Shown in pieces: positions 13,753 to 19,352 of a DNA stretch of 19,352 bases. Position 1 is the stretch's first letter; every line of letters begins with the position of its first letter. Origin of the DNA: JAAYJG01 sp964450305 (GTDB lineage: Bacteria; Bacillota; Clostridia; DSM-8532). The notes beneath the pieces were generated by a model. That model was given only the letters and a program-made list of their open reading frames with translations. It did no database searches and was not told the DNA's origin. The translations under genes and the position numbers were made by a program. The stretch covers positions 1-19,352 of the forward strand of contig CAYVFB010000066.1 of assembly GCA_964450305.1 (NCBI GenBank), given 5' to 3'.

Positions 13753-15675
13753 TTACTGATGGAATGACATTGTCTTTTCAAGCTCCAGGAATGCTTCAAC
13801 AATTTCAGGATCAAACTGAGTACCGGCTCCACGTTTAAGCTCCTCAACGGCTTCTTCATGAGACATGGCCTTCTTATAGACCCGTTCATGGGTCATCACG
13901 TCATAAGCATCAATAACAGCAATGATTCTGGACAGTAAGGGAATTTCGATACCCTTCTTCCCCATCGGGTAACCCTTTCCATCCCACCTTTCATGATGAA
14001 ACAGTATAAAGCCCGCAATCCTGGATAATTCAGGCGATGCCTGGGCGATTCTGTAGCCTGCCTCTGAATGCTTGCGCACCTCGGACCATTCGTCCCTGGT
14101 CAGCTTTCTCGGCTTGTTCAGAATCTCCTGGCTGATGGCAACCTTGCCAATATCATGCAGCATCGCCAACAGCCTCAGCTCTTCCAACTCATTGCTACTA
14201 AGGTCCATGGCCTTCCCAAGCATAGCGGAAATGGAATCCATCCTGTCTATATGATCCTCCGGTTCCTGGCAATTCTTGTGAAGCAACTCACGCATCATTG
14301 CGATAAAGGTGTTGCGGAAATAAGTTCTCTCCAGAAGCTTGTTTCTGTACATCCTCTCTTCCGCCTTTTTCATGACATACTGCAAATCGCTTGAAATGTT
14401 CTTTTTTGTGGCACATCCCAAGGAAATACTCAGTTGAATTTTTGTGCCGCGGGTTGCTTTACACTTTTGCTTTACTTCCTGAATCAATGCTTCAGCCCTT
14501 TTTTCGTTTGTTCTTGGAAGCAGGATCACAAATTCATCACCACCCCACCGGGCAATCACATCATCCTTTCGGCATACGCCTTTGAGTAAACTGGCTATCT
14601 CCTTCAAAATGACATCGCCTTCAAAATGCCCGAAAATATCGTTGGTGATTTTCAATCCGTTTACATCACCAATAATGTAGGACAATGGGTAATTTTCTTC
14701 TGTGTCCATTTGTGTCAGCTTCACTTCAAAGTAGGCCCTGTTATACAAATCCGTTAGCTTGTCGCGCTGAGAGGCGCGCTGAATATCCTGTATTAAATGA
14801 AGGTTGTTGATGGTTGCTGAAAACTGGCTGCATAGAGGGGTCAACATATGCAGAAAGTTCTCAGGGATTTTATAATGGGAATAAAGGTTGTCAAATAGAA
14901 TAAGACCTATCGCTTTTTTGTGGGCAAAAAGTGGGAACCAATATCCGGTATTTCCGAGAACGGACAGCGGCTGGGTAATATTCTCAGGCAGCTTATCAAT
15001 TTTTTCAATCACCTTTTCCATACCCCAGGACGTGACACAAAAAATGAAATCCTTTTGGTATGCGGTATAGCTGTTGATAACCACGGTGACACGATCAAAA
15101 TCCAAATGTCTGACCGCTTGTCTTGCGAAGGTTTTCACCAGTTGTTCAATGGAATTCGACATATGAAAGCTGTTCGCGATATCCACCGTTTCATTGAAAA
15201 ATGAAAGCAGGCGGTTGTCGCTGTGGGTTATCATCATTTGCCGCAGCCCAATCGCAACCGATTTTCCCATCATTTCAAGATACTTGATGCTGCTATTCCA
15301 TGGTTTACATCCCTCAAGCACCAGCAGGCCGAAGAATTGATTCCTGGCACAAAGCGGAATGAACAGACTGTATTCGTTTTCGTGATAGTGCTGTGTCGCT
15401 TTTCCTTCCTTCTGAACCTCATCGGGAAGCTGGTATAACGGCACCAAATCCTGTCCCTGGACGATCCCGGTAGTGGTGCAGACGGCTTCTTCCTTAAAAA
15501 TTTTTTTGGATTCATCATAAATGTACAACCGCAATCGTTCCAGGCAATTGCCCAGTTGTTCGAAAAAGTACAGGCATAAATCACCGTAGATTGCCCCTGA
15601 ATACCCGGAGAAAGTTAACAATTCAGCGGCAAGAACACCTATCTCGAGTATTTTACTATATTCTTCCCGTTTCAT
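13753..15675 (-). CDS. c-di-GMP signalling protein: GAF-like + GGDEF + HD-GYP
   Basis: 640 residues, no membrane segment. Two GAF-like sensory regions (about 1-150 and 155-300) precede a GGDEF domain (about 305-450: DKLTDLYNRAYFE, GDVNGLKITNDIFGH, active loop RWGGDEF with GGDEF at 378-382, inhibitory-site RKDD at 369-372) and an HD-GYP phosphodiesterase domain (about 455-640: MLHDIGKVA with His507/Asp508, HHERWDGKGYP at 560-570, VIDAYDVMT). Both a diguanylate cyclase and a c-di-GMP phosphodiesterase appear intact, so net activity should depend on the sensors. ATG 15675 has GGAGG three bases upstream, within the overlapping upstream gene, so translation is coupled. Confidence 0.93.
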   Translation of the reverse strand: MKREEYSKILEIGVLAAELLTFSGYSGAIYGDLCLYFFEQLGNCLERLRLYIYDESKKIFKEEAVCTTTGIVQGQDLVPLYQLPDEVQKEGKATQHYHENEYSLFIPLCARNQFFGLLVLEGCKPWNSSIKYLEMMGKSVAIGLRQMMITHSDNRLLSFFNETVDIANSFHMSNSIEQLVKTFARQAVRHLDFDRVTVVINSYTAYQKDFIFCVTSWGMEKVIEKIDKLPENITQPLSVLGNTGYWFPLFAHKKAIGLILFDNLYSHYKIPENFLHMLTPLCSQFSATINNLHLIQDIQRASQRDKLTDLYNRAYFEVKLTQMDTEENYPLSYIIGDVNGLKITNDIFGHFEGDVILKEIASLLKGVCRKDDVIARWGGDEFVILLPRTNEKRAEALIQEVKQKCKATRGTKIQLSISLGCATKKNISSDLQYVMKKAEERMYRNKLLERTYFRNTFIAMMRELLHKNCQEPEDHIDRMDSISAMLGKAMDLSSNELEELRLLAMLHDIGKVAISQEILNKPRKLTRDEWSEVRKHSEAGYRIAQASPELSRIAGFILFHHERWDGKGYPMGKKGIEIPLLSRIIAVIDAYDVMTHERVYKKAMSHEEAVEELKRGAGTQFDPEIVEAFLELEKTMSFHQ

Positions 15676-16948
15676 CTTCCTCCAACTCCCACATCATGTT
15701 TAACACATCGATAACTTTATTGTCTAGCTCTTCCATCATCTTGTCAGAGACTTTGAACGAATCTAAACTCCTTTTTCCAATGGAATCCCAAAAGAAGAAC
15801 GCAATAGCGTCACCGAGGATTTGCTCGATCACATACCAGACGGGATGATGAATATACGATTTGGATTGACTGAACTCATCCTTTAGTACGCATATATTCG
15901 GATCATCTGAATGCTTATCCCAAAATCCGCCTTCATAGGGAGAAATACTACCTATGGATGTACTGAGCTCCGTCATCACTTCTTCACTGGAAAGCTTTTC
16001 TACCACCTGCCAGGCCAGCTCCTGGTGCTTGCATGCGGAAGCGACGGTAAGCACCGATCCCCCGCCGAAGGTTTTACCATCAGGCACCAGTGAAGGAATG
16101 GGATACAGAACAATATCCTTGTTTGCAGTTTTGTTCATCATATTCGTTAAGTAAGCGTTGCCATTTCCAATAAAAAAAGTAAAAACATTTTCAGGTGATT
16201 CAAACCTTTCCATAAGGGACTGTGTATCCGTATTAAGAGCTTTCAAATCTGCCCCTGATGAAAGAAGAACCCTGGATATGAAATTGAGTGTTTTATTTGA
16301 AATTTCATTTCTTAAAATATTGTTCATTCCCGGACGAAGGGGCGGAAACGTCCATCCACTCTTGAAAAGCCACGTGAAATAGCGGTGCATTGTTCCAAGC
16401 TCGGGTCGCAGAGGGATCGCCAGCGGGATATGCTCAACTCCCCTGGTCTTAAAGCTTTCATTTATTTTCATGCAGGAAGCGAAAAAGCTGTCCCAGTCTT
16501 TCAGGTCATCTCTTTGAATGCCCAGGGTATCCAATGTTTTTTGTTTTGCCATTAAAACATAAACCTCGGATAAAAAGGGGACGGCATGGTTTATTCCATT
16601 CACCCGGATAACATCGCTCAACCATGGAGCCAGAAGCGGCCTCATTTTAAAGGAATCAGGCAAGGGAGCCAGATACTGCAAATAGCCGAGCGTATGAACC
16701 CATGTGGTGCCGATGGAGAAAATATCCGGTGCCGAATCGTTTTTCAAGGCATCCATGAGCGTGTCGAAAGCCCGGTTCCATGTCAACAATCTCAACTCAG
16801 CCTGAAACGGAAGCTCCTGTTCCAATCGCTTCATTAGCTGTGATAAATACTTGGATTCCGGTTCTATGTTTATTCCAATAATCCATATTTTCAGCTTTGT
16901 ACGCCGCAGTTTCATCACCTTCATTTTTATCAATGCGGTTTCACGCAA
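15656..16948 (-). CDS. Solute-binding protein homologue without signal peptide
   Basis: About 430 residues from TTG 16948 (CAGGG upstream); ATG 16924 or ATG 16915 are alternative starts, all with weak ribosome binding sites. The fold is that of family-1 extracellular solute-binding proteins: KIWIIGINIEPESKYLSQLM, SAPDIFSIGTTWVHTLGYLQ, YLAPLP, INHAVPFLSEVYVLMAKQKT, LGIQRDDLKDWDSFFA, FFIGNGNAYLTNM, FGGGSVLTVASACKHQELAW, TELSTSIGSISPYEGGFWDK. Unlike transporters' binding proteins there is no hydrophobic signal sequence and no lipobox with any candidate start, and no permease genes are nearby. It overlaps the GGDEF/HD-GYP gene by 20 bases. I infer a cytosolic ligand sensor acting with that enzyme; this is not established. 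Confidence 0.85.
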   Translation of the reverse strand: MRETALIKMKVMKLRRTKLKIWIIGINIEPESKYLSQLMKRLEQELPFQAELRLLTWNRAFDTLMDALKNDSAPDIFSIGTTWVHTLGYLQYLAPLPDSFKMRPLLAPWLSDVIRVNGINHAVPFLSEVYVLMAKQKTLDTLGIQRDDLKDWDSFFASCMKINESFKTRGVEHIPLAIPLRPELGTMHRYFTWLFKSGWTFPPLRPGMNNILRNEISNKTLNFISRVLLSSGADLKALNTDTQSLMERFESPENVFTFFIGNGNAYLTNMMNKTANKDIVLYPIPSLVPDGKTFGGGSVLTVASACKHQELAWQVVEKLSSEEVMTELSTSIGSISPYEGGFWDKHSDDPNICVLKDEFSQSKSYIHHPVWYVIEQILGDAIAFFFWDSIGKRSLDSFKVSDKMMEELDNKVIDVLNMMWELEEDETGRI

Positions 16949-16968
16949 TATACCCTGATTTATGTATA

Positions 16969-16996
16969 GTTATATATACCATGAATTCGTGTGCAA
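16969..16996 (-). promoter_or_regulatory. Promoter of the solute-binding/c-di-GMP operon
   Basis: On minus: -35 TTGCAC (16996-16991), 16-base spacer, -10 TATAAC (16974-16969). The start would be near 16962, about 14 bases before the TTG start or 47 before ATG 16915. Confidence 0.5.
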
Positions 16997-17081
16997 TTAA
17001 CAGGTTCTTCGGCTGCGGCAATAAATATTTCAAGCCGTTTACCATGATTGGAAAAGACCTCGGTGAATTTATTATACTAAC

Positions 17082-17108
17082 GAAAAACCCCTTTCTTATC
17101 AGGAAGGG
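17082..17108 (-). terminator. RNase J intrinsic terminator
   Basis: On minus, CCCTTCC (17108-17102), a short TGATAA loop and GAAAGGGG (17095-17088) pair with one mismatch and are followed by TTTTTC. The stem includes the rnj TGA stop codon (17101-17099), so the terminator overlaps the end of the reading frame. Confidence 0.7.
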
Positions 17109-18772
17109 ATTTCAATGATGACGGGTAATATCATCGGTTTTCGCTTTGTTTTCTGGTAAAGATAGGATCCTAAATCATCTTTTATACCGTTCTTGATGGT
17201 CGTATATCCATTTTTGCGCTTTGCAAGATATTTATTCAGGGATTCCTTTGCCAGGTCGCGGATTTCGTCAATGAGTGTCTCGGATTCCTTTACATAGACG
17301 AAGCCTCTGGAAATGACCTCCGGTTCGGTAAGAAGCTTCCCTTCGGCATTCACCGTTGCGACGACCACTATCAGGCCATCTTCGGATAAATGCTTCCTGT
17401 CCTTTAAAACCACATTCCCCACATCTCCCACACCAAGCCCGTCGATTAAAATACTGCCTGCCTGAACCGAGCCTGTGATCTGTGCGGATTTTTGCGATAA
17501 TTCCAGTACATCCCCGTTCTCCATCAGGAAGATGTCTTCCTCCTGCATGCCCAGAGACTGAGCCAGGTTTGCGTGTTGCTTTAAATGACGGAATTCGCCG
17601 TGAACCGGCATGAAATACCTGGGTCGAACAAGGCGGTGAATCAGCTTCAGCTCTTCCTGACGGGCATGCCCGGATACATGGACTTCCGCCAAGGCTTCAT
17701 AAATGACATCAGCGCCATGCTTGAACAGGTCATTGATGACACGGGACACATACTTCTCATTGCCCGGAATGGGGCTGGCGGAGATGATGACCAGATCACC
17801 CTTTTCGATACCAACCTTGCGGTGTGTAGCCGAAGCCATCCTGGTCAGAGCAGACATGGGCTCACCCTGGCTGCCCGTTGTAATCAAAACGATCTGCTCG
17901 TCCGGCAGCTTTTGAATCTTATCAATATCCAGCAAAACATCGGGGGGGATATTCAGATAACCCAGCTTCATGGCTGTTGTAACGACATTCACCATGCTGC
18001 GCCCGCTTAGAGCAACCTTGCGTCCAAACTTCACGGCGGAGTTGACGATTTGCTGAATGCGGTGAATATTGGAAGCAAAGGTGGCTGCGATAATTCTGGT
18101 TTTTGCATCCTTAAACACCGTATCCAGTGTCTCTCCCACTGTTCTTTCACTCATCGTGTACCCGGGGCGTTCCACATTGGTGCTGTCGGCCATCAGTAAC
18201 AGCACTCCCTTTTTCCCCAGCTCGGCAATACGCGCCAGGTCTATGGGCTCTCCCTCTATGGGGGTTTGGTCGATTTTGAAGTCTGATGTGTGCAGAACAA
18301 CACCCACCGGCGTGAAAACAGCCAAAGCAACGCTATCGGCAATGCTGTGGGTGGATCGAATAAACTCTACCTTAAAGGCGCCCAGTTCGATTGTTTCGCC
18401 TGCTTTCACCTTTTTCAGTTCACAATCACTAAGCATCTGGTGCTCGACCAGTTTGTTTTCGATCAGCGCCAGGGTCAATTCTGTCCCATAAACGGGAGTT
18501 TTTACTTTTTTCAAGACATAGGGCAAAGCACCGATATGATCCTCATGCCCGTGGGTTACTACTATCCCTTTCAACCTGTCTGCATTTTTTTCAAGATAGG
18601 TTACATCCGGAATGACAAGATCGATCCCCAGCATTTCGTCTTCCGGGAAAGCAACCCCACAGTCTACCACAAACATGCTGTCCCCGTATTCAAAGACGGT
18701 CATGTTCTTTCCAATCTCTTCGATGCCTCCCAGGGGAATGATCTTCAACTTATTCTGTTTTTTGTTTGCCAC
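17099..18772 (-). CDS. rnj: Ribonuclease J
   Basis: 557 residues from GTG 18772, which has GGAGG seven bases upstream. An earlier in-frame ATG at 18823 lacks a ribosome binding site and would add 17 unrelated residues. It is a beta-lactamase/beta-CASP metallonuclease with 5'-3' exo- and endoribonuclease activity in mRNA decay and rRNA maturation. Seen: KIIPLGGIEEIGKNMTVFEY, DCGVAFPEDEMLGIDLVIPD, the metal motif VVTHGHEDHIG at 72-82 (His74, His76, Asp78, His79, the same numbers as B. subtilis RNase J1), FIRSTHSIADS, HTSDFKIDQTP, ADSTNVERPG, beta-CASP FASNIHRIQQI, ITTGSQGEPMSAL, SGHARQEELK and PVHGEFRHL. A C-terminal domain follows. Single-gene transcript. Confidence 0.97.
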   Translation of the reverse strand: MANKKQNKLKIIPLGGIEEIGKNMTVFEYGDSMFVVDCGVAFPEDEMLGIDLVIPDVTYLEKNADRLKGIVVTHGHEDHIGALPYVLKKVKTPVYGTELTLALIENKLVEHQMLSDCELKKVKAGETIELGAFKVEFIRSTHSIADSVALAVFTPVGVVLHTSDFKIDQTPIEGEPIDLARIAELGKKGVLLLMADSTNVERPGYTMSERTVGETLDTVFKDAKTRIIAATFASNIHRIQQIVNSAVKFGRKVALSGRSMVNVVTTAMKLGYLNIPPDVLLDIDKIQKLPDEQIVLITTGSQGEPMSALTRMASATHRKVGIEKGDLVIISASPIPGNEKYVSRVINDLFKHGADVIYEALAEVHVSGHARQEELKLIHRLVRPRYFMPVHGEFRHLKQHANLAQSLGMQEEDIFLMENGDVLELSQKSAQITGSVQAGSILIDGLGVGDVGNVVLKDRKHLSEDGLIVVVATVNAEGKLLTEPEVISRGFVYVKESETLIDEIRDLAKESLNKYLAKRKNGYTTIKNGIKDDLGSYLYQKTKRKPMILPVIIEIPS

Positions 18773-18915
18773 AATTGATCCTCCATTTGTACTTGCTGCT
18801 ATGTTCCATGTTGCGCCCTTCAAACTGTATGTGACTGGCTATCGTAACACGGTTCAAATACCGTTATTTATGTAATGAGTATGTTTACAACTAAGTTTAA
18901 ATCACTAACCTTATA

Positions 18916-18945
18916 ATTATAGCACAGCCCTACAGCCAAATGCAA
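18916..18945 (-). promoter_or_regulatory. Promoter of RNase J
   Basis: On minus: -35 TTGCAT (18945-18940), 18-base spacer, -10 TATAAT (18921-18916) with a TG one base upstream of it (extended -10). The start near 18909 leaves a leader of about 137 bases before GTG 18772. No recognisable riboswitch was seen in the leader. Confidence 0.7.
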
Positions 18946-19207
18946 TTTATATCGTGATTTCCAAGGGTTCCAGTGTAGATCCAGTATTAGTATTCCCGTG
19001 TATCGTAATTTTCTATCCTGATGGGGTTTTAGATTGCTACTCCTGTGAAACCTGTCAAGGTTTCGTGTTGACGGCACTTGGGTCGTGGAGGGACTGCTCA
19101 AAGGCATTGCCTTTCTCCTTTTCCTTCCCGTTTCCCGTCTCTCCTTTCTCCTTTACAAATTCCGTGAAATAAAAGCAAGAGAGTATCTTTCAGAAATGAT
19201 ATCATGT
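18946..19207. other. Non-coding stretch with a pyrimidine-rich tract
   Basis: No credible gene on either strand. A small hairpin GAAACC-TGTCAA-GGTTTC lies at 19047-19064. AAAGGC-ATT-GCCTTT at 19100-19114 leads into a roughly 45-base pyrimidine run on + (19110-19154) interrupted by only two G residues. This could be a degenerate terminator or simple-sequence DNA. Confidence 0.5.
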
Positions 19208-19238
19208 TATAATAACGGAAGCGATTGCATGCAATCGC
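19208..19238 (+). promoter_or_regulatory. -10 box followed by perfect 18-bp palindrome
   Basis: TATAAT at 19208-19213 (no clear -35) is followed at 19221-19238 by GCGATTGCATGCAATCGC, a perfect 18-bp palindrome that would sit on the transcription start. It could be a repressor operator or the 5' hairpin of a transcript. The gene it serves would lie beyond the window. Confidence 0.45.
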
Positions 19239-19256
19239 AACACACCATTATATCGA

Positions 19257-19347
19257 GGCGGGAGAAGAAGATTTTGTAAGCAAAATCCAGCATTGAACGA
19301 CCCGTTATTCAATGCTCGCCGCCTGATTAAGGTAATCGGTACCCGCC
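19257..19347 (+). ncRNA. Candidate multi-branched structured RNA or leader
   Basis: Nested pairings on +: closing stem GGCGGG (19257-19262) with CCCGCC (19342-19347). Inside it are three hairpins: GATTTTG-TAAG-CAAAATC (19270-19287, perfect 7 bp), GCATTGAA/TTCAATGC (19290-19297/19308-19315, perfect 8 bp) and CC-GATTA/TAATC-GG (19322-19339, one bulged base). GGCGG could also pair with CCGCC at 19319-19323, which gives a possible switch. It does not match a riboswitch class I can name, and the window ends five bases later. Confidence 0.4.
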
Positions 19348-19352
19348 ACCAC

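Noticed and set aside
13735..13755. The Cys-rich ORF as a C-terminal extension of the GGDEF/HD-GYP protein.
   Set aside because: It is in the same frame, but a clean TAA separates them and the HD-GYP protein already ends at a normal length; readthrough cannot be shown from sequence.
17585..18010. A 141-codon open frame on + inside RNase J.
   Set aside because: It is a shadow of a highly conserved coding region; its translation has no family features.
19085..19096. GTGGAGGGACTG resembles part of the S-box (SAM-I) riboswitch core, and GGGTCGTGGAGGGACTG also recalls the ZTP motif.
   Set aside because: The required following elements (GAAACCCGGCAACC for S-box, CCGCCTGGGCA for ZTP) and the flanking stems are missing, and no methionine or folate gene follows.
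19321..19348. AAGGTAATCGGTACCCGCC looked like a T-box antiterminator.
   Set aside because: It lacks the conserved GGTGGTACCGCG core, and no specifier stem is recognisable upstream.

Overview
The window looks like chromosomal DNA of a Bacillota (Clostridia-type, probably spore-forming) bacterium. It has moderate GC, GGAGG ribosome binding sites, near-consensus SigA promoters, a YesM/YesN two-component pair, an AraR arabinose repressor, RNase J and a Ku/LigD end-joining operon. It may be an assembled metagenomic contig: the first ~139 bases do not fit what follows.

Layout. (1) 2-139: an internal fragment of a molybdopterin-binding protein gene on +, abutting at about 139/140 a sugar-binding lipoprotein gene read on -, which loses its C-terminal part there. 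(2) 140-3877, minus: operon of response regulator (YesN type), histidine kinase (YesM type) and a YtfQ-like periplasmic sugar-binding lipoprotein, i.e. sugar sensing and uptake. (3) 4007-4072: a palindromic dispersed repeat; a second copy is at 11756-11835. (4) 4242-4883, plus: beta-phosphoglucomutase-like HAD phosphatase. (5) 4937-7597, minus: ku, ligD ligase and ligD polymerase, a compact non-homologous end-joining operon with LigD split into two proteins. (6) 7751-8806, plus: a palindromic operator inside a promoter, a rhodanese lipoprotein, a short Cys-rich ORF and a CsoR-family repressor that lacks the usual metal-binding His and so resembles persulfide sensors. (7) 8878-9696, plus: an unrecognised 199-residue protein and a broken GyrI-like gene. 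(8) 9708-13481: L-arabinose genes, araR-araD on minus and divergent araA on plus, with two AraR-like operators placed on the two promoters; araB is not in the window. (9) 13567-16948, minus: a solute-binding-protein homologue with no signal peptide, translationally coupled to a GAF-like/GGDEF/HD-GYP c-di-GMP protein, followed by a small protein with eight cysteines that is paralogous to the Cys-rich ORF of region 6. (10) 17099-18772, minus: RNase J with its own promoter and terminator. (11) 18946-19352: no recognisable gene; it holds a pyrimidine-rich tract, a perfect 18-bp palindrome and a possible multi-branched structured RNA running to the window edge.

The main themes are carbohydrate sensing and use (YesMN/YtfQ, arabinose, possibly the solute-binding/c-di-GMP pair), DNA repair, and sulfur stress. 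The best candidates for something undescribed are the two-copy Cys-rich micropeptide family, the signal-less solute-binding protein coupled to a c-di-GMP enzyme, and the structured RNA at the right edge.
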